From the NCBI GenBank assembly GCA_031279175.1, contig JAITJA010000096.1, positions 1 to 21,152 on the forward strand: a stretch of 21,152 bases of DNA, in the 5' to 3' direction. The notes beneath the pieces were generated by a model. The model was not told the DNA's origin. It saw nothing but the letters and a program-made list of their open reading frames with translations, and searched no databases. Positions 1 to 7,243 of the stretch are shown one piece after another. Each line of letters opens with the position of its first letter. Within the stretch, counting starts at the first letter, position 1. Source of the stretch: Odoribacteraceae bacterium (GTDB lineage Bacteria; Bacteroidota; Bacteroidia; Bacteroidales; Marinifilaceae). The position numbers and the translations under genes are program-made.

Positions 1-4
1 GAAA

Positions 5-88
5 GCTTCTCGCGAACTTGCGAGAGCGTTTCGCGAAATCGCGAAGGCTTCTCGCGAACTAGCGAGAACGCTTCGCGAAATCGCGAAA
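5..88. repeat. Tandem 21-bp hairpin repeats (4 units, two types alternating)
   Basis: Four consecutive 21-bp units occur as two copies of a 42-bp pair. The first type forms a stem TCTCGC/GCGAGA (8-13 with 20-25, and 50-55 with 62-67). The second type forms a stem TTCGCG/CGCGAA (30-35 with 40-45, and 72-77 with 82-87). Loops are 4-6 bases. The 42-bp copies differ at only a few positions, mostly in loops and linkers. The array may extend left beyond the window edge. The period and stem design match the array at 18151-18300. I do not recognise a named repeat family, and no function is assigned. Confidence 0.8.
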
Positions 89-108
89 CGAAGACGCGCC
101 GCTTTTAC

Positions 109-210
109 AAGGGGGACAAGGGAAATGAAAGGGAGACCGAAGGGGAACGAGATGGAGACCAAGGGAAACGAGAGGGAGACGGGGGGGTACGGTGGGACGG
201 GGGGACGAGT
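109..210 (+). repeat. G-rich purine tract with degenerate ~21-22-bp repeats and G-quadruplex potential
   Basis: The plus strand is almost all purine, with GGAGAC recurring at 132, 154 and 175, a spacing of 22 and 21 bases. Its right end (180-205) has G7, G3 and G6 runs separated by short loops, which fits a G-quadruplex motif. A frame is open here on both strands, but composition is low-complexity and nothing resembles a protein family. I treat it as non-coding. Together with the hairpin repeats and the terminator it fills 1-347, in which I see no supported gene. Confidence 0.6.
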
Positions 211-242
211 AGTGTCCGCGAAATACCCCCCGGTAACAGTAA

Positions 243-277
243 AAAAGCGCGTTCACGGTTAGCGTGATCGCGCTTTT
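243..277 (-). terminator. Rho-independent terminator of the lysS-gpsA operon, probably bidirectional
   Basis: The stem pairs 243-251 with 269-277 and 253-257 with 263-267. It has one T-T mismatch (252/268) and a GTTAG loop, so 14 pairs in all, four of them A-T at the base. Read leftward, the stem is followed by a T run (complement of the A run at 241-246). Read rightward it ends in TTTTC. It lies about 70 bp after the stop of the last leftward gene, the expected place for the operon end. Because it is flanked by A and T runs it could also stop transcription coming from the left. Confidence 0.87.
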
Positions 278-347
278 CTTTCCACCGGGGAGCGTATCGC
301 GAGCACTCCTTCCCGGTTTTACTCTCCTGCTCCCGGTCGCGTGGGGA

Positions 348-1529
348 TTAGCTATCGTTTTTTTCGGCGAGACGTTGGAAGGCGAGATGATCGTGGAACA
401 GCTTCCGGTAGGTGACGTGCGTTTTGCACTTCTTGCCGCCGATATACTCCATGAGATGCATTTGAGGCTTGTTGAAATCGCCGACCCAGCTCATCTGGAG
501 CCATTTGTAATGACTGCCGCGGTCGACGATCCGTTCGCGGAAAAATTTAATCATGGCGGCCTCGACCCCCCGGCCCTGGAATTCGGGGATCACGCCGAAA
601 ATCAGGCCCAGGGCCACGTCCCCGCGGTATAGATAGCGATAAAATAAAAACTTCAACGCGTTCCACCCGCGGGTGTTCCCGTTCAGGTGCTTGATGATAT
701 AATTCAATTCCGGGATCATGATAAAAAAACCGATCGGGCGCTCGTCATAAAACGCGAAGTAGACCAGTTCCGGGTCAATGACAGGTCGCATGTTCTTGAA
801 CATCACTTCTACCTGCTTCCTGTCCATTTCCTCCACGCCGTGCAGGTCGGCGGACCACGCGCGGTTATAAATCTCCATGAACGCCTCTTTTGCCCGTTCC
901 AGCGGGATCTCGTCGAGAGAATACAACTTGTAGGACGCGTTTTTCAGGAGTCGTTCCGACTTCCAGACGACGATCGGCGACAGGCTCTCCTTGACGAGGC
1001 GCGTGAGATAGGTATATTGCTGGAAATAATCCCGGAAGCCATACGCCTCGAACAGTTCCCGGTAATAGGGCGGGTTGTAGGGCATCCCGTAATTTGCCGG
1101 TTCGAACCCCTCGACGAGCAGCCCCCACCAGTCGTTTCGTTCCCCGAAGTTCACCGGTCCCTCCATCGCTTCCATTCCCCTTGCCTCGAGCCACTCCCGG
1201 CACTGTTCGAAGAGGATGCGCGCGGCGTCGTGATCGTTGACGCACTCGAAAAAGCCCATTCCTCCCACGGCGTAGTCGCCTGCGCGGCACGATTTCTCGT
1301 CAATAAACGCGGCCACGCGCCCGGCGAGCCCTCCTTGTTCGTCGCGCAAGATCCACCGGGCGCAGGTGCCGCGCGCGAAATAGGGATTTCGCGCCGGGTC
1401 GAACACCTTATTTATATCATCGTCCAGCGGTCGCACCCAGTTCCTGTCGCCGCGATACAATTTTACCGGCACGCGGAGGAATTCCCTTTCGCGCCGTTTT
1501 CCCGTCACCGTCTCGATCGCGTATTTCAT
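348..1529 (-). CDS. GNAT-fold protein of unknown substrate
   Basis: A 393-residue protein with no signal peptide or clear membrane segment. Its C-terminal half looks like an acyl-CoA N-acetyltransferase (GNAT) fold. The stretch around residues 300-350, with VIPEFQGRGVEAAMIKFF, resembles the acetyl-CoA pyrophosphate-binding loop (Q/R-x-x-G-x-G/A). The N-terminal half has conserved-looking motifs such as GPVNFGERNDWWGLLVEGF and MPYNPPYY. I recall similar long GNAT-like proteins in Bacteroidota annotated only as hypothetical or N-acetyltransferase. The ATG at 1529 lies 3 bases after the gpsA stop, so it is the third gene of the lysS operon, followed by the terminator at 243-277. Substrate unknown; a peptide or amino-acid acyltransferase role is only a guess. 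Confidence 0.8.
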   Translation of the reverse strand: MKYAIETVTGKRREREFLRVPVKLYRGDRNWVRPLDDDINKVFDPARNPYFARGTCARWILRDEQGGLAGRVAAFIDEKSCRAGDYAVGGMGFFECVNDHDAARILFEQCREWLEARGMEAMEGPVNFGERNDWWGLLVEGFEPANYGMPYNPPYYRELFEAYGFRDYFQQYTYLTRLVKESLSPIVVWKSERLLKNASYKLYSLDEIPLERAKEAFMEIYNRAWSADLHGVEEMDRKQVEVMFKNMRPVIDPELVYFAFYDERPIGFFIMIPELNYIIKHLNGNTRGWNALKFLFYRYLYRGDVALGLIFGVIPEFQGRGVEAAMIKFFRERIVDRGSHYKWLQMSWVGDFNKPQMHLMEYIGGKKCKTHVTYRKLFHDHLAFQRLAEKNDS

Positions 1530-1532
1530 GTT

Positions 1533-2549
1533 CTATCTTAATTCGTTTGTCAGAAGTTGTATTTCTATTGTCGGGCTGATTCGCTCGTAGAGTATGTTGT
1601 AGACGGCGTCCGTGATAGGCATGTGCACCTGGTATTGTTTATTGATTTCGCGGATGCCCTTCACGCCGTAATATCCTTCCGCGATCATCAGCATCTCGAG
1701 TTGCGCGGATCTCACGGAATAGCCCTTTCCGATCATCGTTCCGAAGGTGCGATTCCGGCTAAATTGCGAGTACGCGGTGACGAGCAAGTCGCCCAGGTAT
1801 GCCGAGTTTTTGATGTCCCTCGCTATCGGGTCGACGGCGCGTACGAATCGATCCATTTCTTGCAACGCGTTCGCGATCAGTACGGCCTGGAAGTTGTCCC
1901 CGTAACGTAGCCCGTGGCATATCCCGGCGGCGATCGCGAAGACGTTTTTTAGTACCGTGCCGAACTCTGCGCCGTAGATGTCGTCTGAGATTGTCACGCG
2001 GATGTAGTGGCACTCGAAGAGTTGAGCCACGAAACGCGCTATTTTCAGGTCGCGGCTCGAGAAAGTGAGGTAGGAGAGGCGTTCCAGCGCGATTTCCTCC
2101 GCGTGGCATGGCCCGGAGAGGATGACGATTTGCTCGAGCGGCACGCCGTACTCGCGGTTGAAGAACTCGCCGATGGTCAGGTGATCGTCCGGCACGAGTC
2201 CCTTGATCGCCGATACCACGGTTTTCTCTCGCAACGAGGCCCGCGAGCGCGATAACGCGTTCTTTAGGAAGGCACTTGGTATGGCAAAGACGATGACGTC
2301 AGATGTCCTGATCAGGCGGTCAAGGTCGTCCATCAAGTTTAACCTGGTCATGTCGAACGCGACTTCCGTCAGGTAACGCGGGTTGTGGTGCAAGACCTTG
2401 AACGCCTCTATCGAGTCCGCCTTGCGCATGAACCAGTTGACGCGGCCCCCTCTCTCGAGTAGCATCTTGGCAATGGCCGTCGCCCAGCTCCCGCCCCCGA
2501 CGATCCCGACGCGAGTTTTTGTTTTTTTCTGCTGGTTGGGTTGCATCAT
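1533..2549 (-). CDS. gpsA: NAD(P)H-dependent glycerol-3-phosphate dehydrogenase
   Basis: Reduces dihydroxyacetone phosphate to sn-glycerol 3-phosphate, the backbone for phospholipids, in the cytosol. With the start at 2549 the protein is 338 residues, the usual length. The Rossmann motif GIVGGGSWATA is at residues 15-25. The catalytic-lysine region GAEFGTVLKNVFAIAAG and the conserved DLLVTAYSQFSRNRTFG follow. An open frame extends 27 codons further upstream into lysS, but I chose the ATG at 2549 because it overlaps the lysS TGA as ATGA, a coupling used repeatedly in this window, and because the longer N-terminus is non-family sequence. An adjacent ATG at 2546 is an alternative. The lysS-gpsA pair is common in Bacteroidota. 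Confidence 0.95.
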   Translation of the reverse strand: MMQPNQQKKTKTRVGIVGGGSWATAIAKMLLERGGRVNWFMRKADSIEAFKVLHHNPRYLTEVAFDMTRLNLMDDLDRLIRTSDVIVFAIPSAFLKNALSRSRASLREKTVVSAIKGLVPDDHLTIGEFFNREYGVPLEQIVILSGPCHAEEIALERLSYLTFSSRDLKIARFVAQLFECHYIRVTISDDIYGAEFGTVLKNVFAIAAGICHGLRYGDNFQAVLIANALQEMDRFVRAVDPIARDIKNSAYLGDLLVTAYSQFSRNRTFGTMIGKGYSVRSAQLEMLMIAEGYYGVKGIREINKQYQVHMPITDAVYNILYERISPTIEIQLLTNELR

Positions 2550-4069
2550 TCCGGGTTGCTTGTTTCCGGCTTCATCTGCGGGAAGAGGAGCACGTCCTGT
2601 ATCGATGGGCTGTTCGTGAGGAACATGCACAGGCGATCGATGCCGATTCCCATTCCCGATGTCGGCGGCATCCCGTGCTCGAGCGCCCGGACAAAGTCGC
2701 GGTCAATGCACATGGCCTCGTCGTCGCCCCGCTCCGATAGGGAGAGCTGCTCCTTGAAACGCTCCAGCTGGTCGACCGGGTCGTTCAACTCGGAGTAGGC
2801 GTTGGCCAGCTCCTTCCCGTTTACCATCAGCTCGAATCGCTCCGTTAACCCCGGCTCCGAGCGATGCATCTTCGTCAACGGGGACATCTCTACCGGGTAA
2901 TCGTATATGAAAGTGGGCTGGATGTAATGATGCTCGCATCGCTCGCCGAAGATCGCGTCAATCAATTTGCCCTTGCCCATCTTCTCGTCCGCCCTGATCC
3001 CGGCGGAGAGACAAAAGGCGCGCAATTCGTTCTCGTCCTTCCCGGTGATGTCGATCCCGGCGTGTTCGCGGATCGCGTCTACCATCCTGACCCGCTTGTA
3101 AGGGGGCTTGAAATCGATCGCGTTATCGCCGAACGCGGCCATGGTCGTCCCGTTCACCGCGCGCGCCGCCGCCGCTACCATACGCTCCGTGAAATCCATC
3201 ATCCAGAAATAATCCTTGTAGGCCACGTAGACCTCCATCACGGTAAACTCCGGGTTGTGCGTGCGGTCCATCCCCTCGTTGCGGAAGTTGCGCGAGAACT
3301 CGAAGACGCCGTCAAAGCCGCCGACGATCAGCCGTTTCAGGTATAGCTCGTTGGCAATCCTCAGGTAAAAGGGGACGTCCAGCGCGTTGTGGTGCGTGAT
3401 GAACGGGCGGGCCGACGCCCCACCAGGGATCGCCTGCAATACCGGGGTGTCCATCTCCGCGCACCCCGCGTCGGTGAGGAACTCCCGGATCGCGTTGATC
3501 GCGCGCGACCGCTTGATAAAGACTTCCTTCACGCGCGGGTTCACGATCAGGTCAAGGTAACGCTGGCGATAACGCTGCTCCGGGTCGCTGAACGCGTCAA
3601 AGATCTTCCCCTCCTTCTCCTTCACCACCGGTAACGGGCGCAACGACTTGGAAAGCACCGTCAGCTCCCGCGCGTGTACCGATAACTCGCCCGTCCGCGT
3701 CCGGAAGGCGAAGCCCTTCACCCCGACGATGTCCCCGATGTCCAGCAGTTTCTTGAACACGACGTTGTACATCGTCTTCTCCTCGTCCGTCGAGATGTCG
3801 TCGCGGGTCGCGTACACTTGGACCCGCCCGCTCGCGTCCTGTAGCTCGAAGAAAGAGGCTTTCCCCATGATTCTCCGGGTCATGATTCTCCCGGCGATGC
3901 TCACGTCCTGAAGCTCCCCGGGATTCACCTCGAACTCCTCGCGGAGCTTTTCCGCGAGGTGAGTTACTTTGTATTCCGGCGCCGGGTATGGATTAATTCC
4001 CAACCGCTTTAACTCCTCGAGCGAGCTTCTGCGGATAATCTCTTGTTCACTTAATTCTGAAAGGTTCAT
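2546..4069 (-). CDS. lysS: Lysyl-tRNA synthetase, class II
   Basis: Charges tRNA-Lys with lysine using ATP. At 507 residues it is standard for bacterial LysRS, and shorter than forms with a C-terminal extension found in some Bacteroidota. The N-terminal anticodon-binding OB fold spans about residues 55-145 (IAGRIMTRRIMGKASFFELQ). Class II motif 2 is seen as FRNEGMDRTHNPEFT near residue 265. Motif 3 is GMGIGIDRLCMFLT near residue 475. The ATG at 4069 is preceded by an A/T-rich leader without a Shine-Dalgarno site. It is the first gene of the leftward operon and stands back-to-back with the lysine-fermentation operon, so a lysine-using housekeeping enzyme and lysine catabolism share one intergenic region. 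Confidence 0.97.
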   Translation of the reverse strand: MNLSELSEQEIIRRSSLEELKRLGINPYPAPEYKVTHLAEKLREEFEVNPGELQDVSIAGRIMTRRIMGKASFFELQDASGRVQVYATRDDISTDEEKTMYNVVFKKLLDIGDIVGVKGFAFRTRTGELSVHARELTVLSKSLRPLPVVKEKEGKIFDAFSDPEQRYRQRYLDLIVNPRVKEVFIKRSRAINAIREFLTDAGCAEMDTPVLQAIPGGASARPFITHHNALDVPFYLRIANELYLKRLIVGGFDGVFEFSRNFRNEGMDRTHNPEFTVMEVYVAYKDYFWMMDFTERMVAAAARAVNGTTMAAFGDNAIDFKPPYKRVRMVDAIREHAGIDITGKDENELRAFCLSAGIRADEKMGKGKLIDAIFGERCEHHYIQPTFIYDYPVEMSPLTKMHRSEPGLTERFELMVNGKELANAYSELNDPVDQLERFKEQLSLSERGDDEAMCIDRDFVRALEHGMPPTSGMGIGIDRLCMFLTNSPSIQDVLLFPQMKPETSNPE

Positions 4070-4094
4070 GCTTGCCTATTAATTTTTTACCTGG

Positions 4095-4102
4095 CAAAGA
4101 TA
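4095..4102 (-). promoter_or_regulatory. Candidate Bacteroidota-type promoter for lysS
   Basis: Read leftward, 4102-4095 is TATCTTTG, an exact match to the TAnnTTTG minus-7 box described for Bacteroides promoters. It lies 25 bases before the lysS ATG, giving a leader of about 20 nt. The minus-33 region is poor, with no clear TTTG about 19-21 bases upstream. Supported by motif and position only. Confidence 0.5.
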
Positions 4103-4230
4103 CGGCAAATTCCGACATTACATAGATAGAGGAACTCCCGGTGGCGCCGGGCCGATCCCACCCCGCGTCATCTCCCTCCCGGTCGCGGCGGCGAGAGGTG
4201 GAGTGGCGTGAAAGTTTTAGTGCAAAAATA

Positions 4231-4261
4231 TTTTTAGTTTACCGCGGAAGTTGTAGATTTG
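4231..4261 (+). promoter_or_regulatory. Candidate promoter of the lysine-fermentation operon
   Basis: TAGATTTG at 4254-4261 fits TAnnTTTG exactly. A T-rich minus-33 element (TTTT at 4231-4234) lies 19 bases upstream and is weak against the TTTG consensus. Transcription would begin near 4266-4269. That would leave almost no leader for an ATG at 4274 but about 40 nt for the ATG at 4310, which supports the downstream start of the first gene. The rest of 4070-4309 is a GC-rich stretch (about 4138-4205) with short self-complementary segments. No lysine riboswitch was recognised. Confidence 0.55.
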
Positions 4262-4309
4262 TCGCGTTGAAACATGAAACGTTATATGATTAACACACGA
4301 ACAATCGAT

Positions 4310-5356
4310 ATGAACAAGCTAATCTCCATCGAAGCGGCCGTCTCCCGCGTGAAAGACGGCATGACGTTAATGATCGGCGGTTTTCTCGGGAACGGGACGC
4401 CGTCCCGGCTCGTGGACGCGCTTGCCTCGTCCGGCGTGAAAAACTTAACGCTGATCTGTAATGACGCGGCATTCCCCGACAGGGGCGTCGGGCGACTAAT
4501 CGTCAATCGTCAAGTAAAGAAACTCTACGCGTCGCACATCGGCACGAATCCCCTCGCCGGCGAGCAGATGAATGCCGGGGAGTTGGAGGTCGAGTTCTGC
4601 CCCCAGGGCACGCTTGCCGAACGGGTACGCGCGGGCGGGAGCGGGCTGGGAGGCGTGCTCACGCCGACGGGGCTCGGGACAATCGTTGCCCGCGGTAAAG
4701 AGATCGTCGCGGTCGGGGGCAAGGAGTATCTCCTCGAGACCCCGTTGCGCGCCGACGTGGCACTGGTACGGGCGAGCGTGGCCGACGCCTCCGGCAACCT
4801 GGTTTACCGGGGCACGTCGGAGAACTTCAACCCGCTGATGGCGATGGCGGCGGACACGGTGATTGCCGAGGCGGGAGAATTTGTCGCGACGGGCAGTATC
4901 GACCCCGGGAGGGTACGAACACCCGGGACGCTCGTCGACGCGCTCGTCGCCGGGGAACCATCGCGTTGCCGGTGGACGGCCGCGGTACGGGCGAGGATGA
5001 GCGCGCATGACGCCCACTACGGCGGGTCGCTGGTAGACGGGGCGAAGATGTTGCAACTGTTCGGTGACGTGGCGACGGAGCTGCTGATCCAGCACGACGG
5101 CGACGAGGGATTGTTCGCCGGCTACGACAAGGTGGAGTTCCTCGCCCCGGTACGCGCGGGGGATTACATCGAGGCCCGCGGCGAGATCACGCGCGTCGGG
5201 AAGTCGTCGCGGGGAATGACGTTCGAGGCGAGGAAGGTCATCGAGGCCCGCCCGGATATCTCCGCGTCGGCAGCAGACGTGCTCGCGGAACCGGTAGTGG
5301 TATGCCGGGCGAGCGGCACGTGCGTGGTGACCAAGGAGTGTCAACGTAAATCATAA
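4310..5356 (+). CDS. atoD-kal: Fusion of butyrate-acetoacetate CoA-transferase alpha subunit with 3-aminobutyryl-CoA ammonia-lyase
   Basis: A 348-residue protein joining two lysine-fermentation enzymes. Residues 1 to about 218 are a family I CoA-transferase alpha subunit (KDGMTLMIGGFLGNGTP near residues 15-31, and IDPGRVRTPGTLVDALV at its end). Residues about 222-348 are the hotdog-fold Kal domain, recognised by RMSAHDAHYGG, LQLFGDVATELLI and AADVLAEPVVVCRASGTC. The alpha subunit pairs with AtoA (13300-13959) to move CoA from butyryl-CoA to acetoacetate. Kal deaminates 3-aminobutyryl-CoA to crotonyl-CoA. Both halves are in one frame with a linker of about ten residues, and the only internal ATG (4997) would remove the conserved VRAR strand of Kal. 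The frame is also open from an ATG at 4274, but MNKLISIEAAVSRVKDG is the family N-terminus and the promoter favours 4310. First gene of the operon. Confidence 0.88.
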   Translation: MNKLISIEAAVSRVKDGMTLMIGGFLGNGTPSRLVDALASSGVKNLTLICNDAAFPDRGVGRLIVNRQVKKLYASHIGTNPLAGEQMNAGELEVEFCPQGTLAERVRAGGSGLGGVLTPTGLGTIVARGKEIVAVGGKEYLLETPLRADVALVRASVADASGNLVYRGTSENFNPLMAMAADTVIAEAGEFVATGSIDPGRVRTPGTLVDALVAGEPSRCRWTAAVRARMSAHDAHYGGSLVDGAKMLQLFGDVATELLIQHDGDEGLFAGYDKVEFLAPVRAGDYIEARGEITRVGKSSRGMTFEARKVIEARPDISASAADVLAEPVVVCRASGTCVVTKECQRKS

Positions 5357-5361
5357 GAAGA

Positions 5362-6192
5362 ATGGAAAAACTGATTATCACGGCAGCCATCTGCGGGGCG
5401 GAGGTGCTGAAAGAACATAACCCCACCGTTCCCTACACGATAGAGGAGTGTGCCCGCGAGGCGAAATCCGCGTGCGATGCCGGCGCGAGCGTCATCCACC
5501 TGCACGTGCGCCACGACGACGGTACGCCGACACAAGATAAAGAGCGCTTCCGCGCGGTAATGGCCGCCATCCGGGAGGTCTGCCCGGACGCGATCATCCA
5601 GCCCTCCACCGGGGGAGCCGTCGGGATGAGTAACGACGAGCGGTTGCAGCCGACGGAACTGCGCCCGGAGATGGCGACGCTCGATTGCGGGACGCTGAAC
5701 TTCGGCGGCGACGAGGTCTTCATGAACACGGAAAACACGATCAAGTACTTTGGCCGGCGAATGATCGAGCTGGGGATCAAGCCCGAGCTGGAGTGTTTCG
5801 ACAAGGGAATGATCGACATGGTGCTGCGGTTGCACGCCCGGGGATATATTACCGCCCCGCTACACTTCGACTTCGTGATGGGGGTAAACGGCGGCATCGG
5901 CGGTTCGTTGCGCGACTTTCTTTTCCTGCGCGAGAGCATCCCGGCGGGGGCCACGTACACCGTTGCCGGCATCGGTCGGCACGAGTTCCCGCTGGCTGCC
6001 GCTGCAATCATCGACGGGGGCCATGTCCGCGTGGGTTTCGAGGACAACGTCTACCTCTCGAAAGGCGTTCTCGCCCGTTCGAACGGCGAGCTGGTAGAGA
6101 AAGTGGCGCGGATAGCCAACGAGCTGGGACGGGAAATCGCGCGCCCCGACGAGGCAAGGCGTATCCTGGGACTACACGACAACAGGAGATGA
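5362..6192 (+). CDS. kce: 3-keto-5-aminohexanoate cleavage enzyme
   Basis: Condenses 3-keto-5-aminohexanoate with acetyl-CoA and cleaves it to acetoacetate and 3-aminobutyryl-CoA. It belongs to the BKACE (DUF849) TIM-barrel family, which uses a divalent metal. The 276-residue length is typical. The metal-binding pair is visible as H46 and H48 in VIHLHVRHDDG, and the later acidic residue as E227 in GFEDN. Other family marks are QPSTGG (80-85), PELECFD (141-147) and the FVMGVNGGIGG loop (171-181). It starts 5 bp after the fusion gene stop, and its TGA overlaps the kdd ATG as ATGA. Its product 3-aminobutyryl-CoA is the substrate of the Kal domain encoded just upstream. Confidence 0.96.
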   Translation: MEKLIITAAICGAEVLKEHNPTVPYTIEECAREAKSACDAGASVIHLHVRHDDGTPTQDKERFRAVMAAIREVCPDAIIQPSTGGAVGMSNDERLQPTELRPEMATLDCGTLNFGGDEVFMNTENTIKYFGRRMIELGIKPELECFDKGMIDMVLRLHARGYITAPLHFDFVMGVNGGIGGSLRDFLFLRESIPAGATYTVAGIGRHEFPLAAAAIIDGGHVRVGFEDNVYLSKGVLARSNGELVEKVARIANELGREIARPDEARRILGLHDNRR

Positions 6193-7223
6193 AACAAGGA
6201 GACAAGTACGGTACTCACCGGGTGATCGCGCCCGCGGGGACGTTGCCACAGCCGGCGCTGGTGCTGGATAACACGATGGAGATTCGCGACAACGAATTGT
6301 TGATCGACGTGCAGACGCTGAACGTTGACTCGGCCAGCTACGCGCAGATCCGTCAGGCGTGTGACGGCGACGCCGGGAAGATGAAAGCGATGATCGAGGG
6401 AATCGTCGCGGAACGAGGGAAACTGCAAAATCCCGTCACGGGATCAGGCGGCATGTTGATCGGGACGGTACGGGAGATCGGCCTGCGCCACCCGGACAAG
6501 CGGCTGAAGGTGGGGGACAAAATCGCGACGCTGGTATCGCTATCGCTGACGCCGTTAAAGCTCGAACGGATCACGCGACTCCACCCGGACTCGGAGCAGG
6601 TAGACGCGGTGGGGCAGGCGATCCTCTTCGAGAGCGGTATCTACGCCGCGCTGCCCGACGATATTCCCGAACGGCTGGCGCTGGCACTACTCGACGTGGC
6701 GGGCGCCCCGGCACAGGTCGCGCGACTGGTAAAAGAGGGAGACACGGTCTGCATCATCGGTGGTGGCGGCAAGTCGGGCCTGTTGTGTTGCTACCAGGCA
6801 ATGAAAAACGCGGGGCCGCGCGGGAAGGTGATCGTCGTCGAATACTCGCCGGAGAACGCCCGGCGCGTCGAGGAACTCGGGTTGGCGACGAACGTCATCG
6901 TTGCCGACGCGACGCGCGTCCTGGAGGTATACGAGCGCGTGACGGCCATCGTCGGCGAGCGGGGATGCGACGTGACGATCAATAACGTGAACGTCCCGTC
7001 GACGGAGATGACCTCCATCCTCGCGACACGCGACGGGGGAACGGTCTACTTCTTCTCGATGGCCACGAGTTTCAGCAAGGCCGCGTTGGGAGCGGAGGGC
7101 ATCGGCAAGGATGTCTCGTTACTCATTGGCAACGGTTACGCTGCCGGTCACGCGGAGTTGACGCTCGACATTGTCCGTGAATCCGCCCCCGTGCGGGAGC
7201 TATTCGAGAGATTGTACTGTTAA
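6189..7223 (+). CDS. kdd: L-erythro-3,5-diaminohexanoate dehydrogenase
   Basis: Oxidatively deaminates 3,5-diaminohexanoate to 3-keto-5-aminohexanoate with NAD(P)+. The 344-residue length suits the family. It has a medium-chain-dehydrogenase-like layout: an N-terminal catalytic part, then a Rossmann fold with GGGGKSG at residues 191-197, KVIVVEYSPENARRVEELG, and a C-terminal part with the typical SMATSFSKAALGAEGIGKD. The frame is open much further upstream inside kce, but that is out-of-frame kce sequence. I chose the ATG at 6189 because it overlaps the kce stop as ATGA and begins MKQGDKYGTHRVIAPAG, the family start. Translational coupling with kce is likely. Confidence 0.95.
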   Translation: MKQGDKYGTHRVIAPAGTLPQPALVLDNTMEIRDNELLIDVQTLNVDSASYAQIRQACDGDAGKMKAMIEGIVAERGKLQNPVTGSGGMLIGTVREIGLRHPDKRLKVGDKIATLVSLSLTPLKLERITRLHPDSEQVDAVGQAILFESGIYAALPDDIPERLALALLDVAGAPAQVARLVKEGDTVCIIGGGGKSGLLCCYQAMKNAGPRGKVIVVEYSPENARRVEELGLATNVIVADATRVLEVYERVTAIVGERGCDVTINNVNVPSTEMTSILATRDGGTVYFFSMATSFSKAALGAEGIGKDVSLLIGNGYAAGHAELTLDIVRESAPVRELFERLYC

Positions 7224-7243
7224 GGGATAAACTCGTTTTAAAG

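Noticed and set aside
59..256. Minus-strand 65-residue proline-rich open frame
   Set aside because: It is a translation of the repeat and purine tract; no start context and no homology seen.
1..267. Plus-strand frame open from the left edge to TGA at 265-267, with 7-residue serine/arginine repeats
   Set aside because: It is low-complexity, runs through the hairpin repeats and G tract, and stops inside the terminator stem. It is not like any protein I know. The tail of a gene from the left cannot be fully excluded.
264..632. Plus-strand 122-residue frame overlapping the end of the GNAT-like gene
   Set aside because: It starts inside the terminator and is antisense to a better-supported gene; no recognisable motif.
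4070..4309. Lysine riboswitch (L-box) upstream of the catabolic operon
   Set aside because: The predicted leader is only about 40 nt, and I see no multi-helix L-box core.
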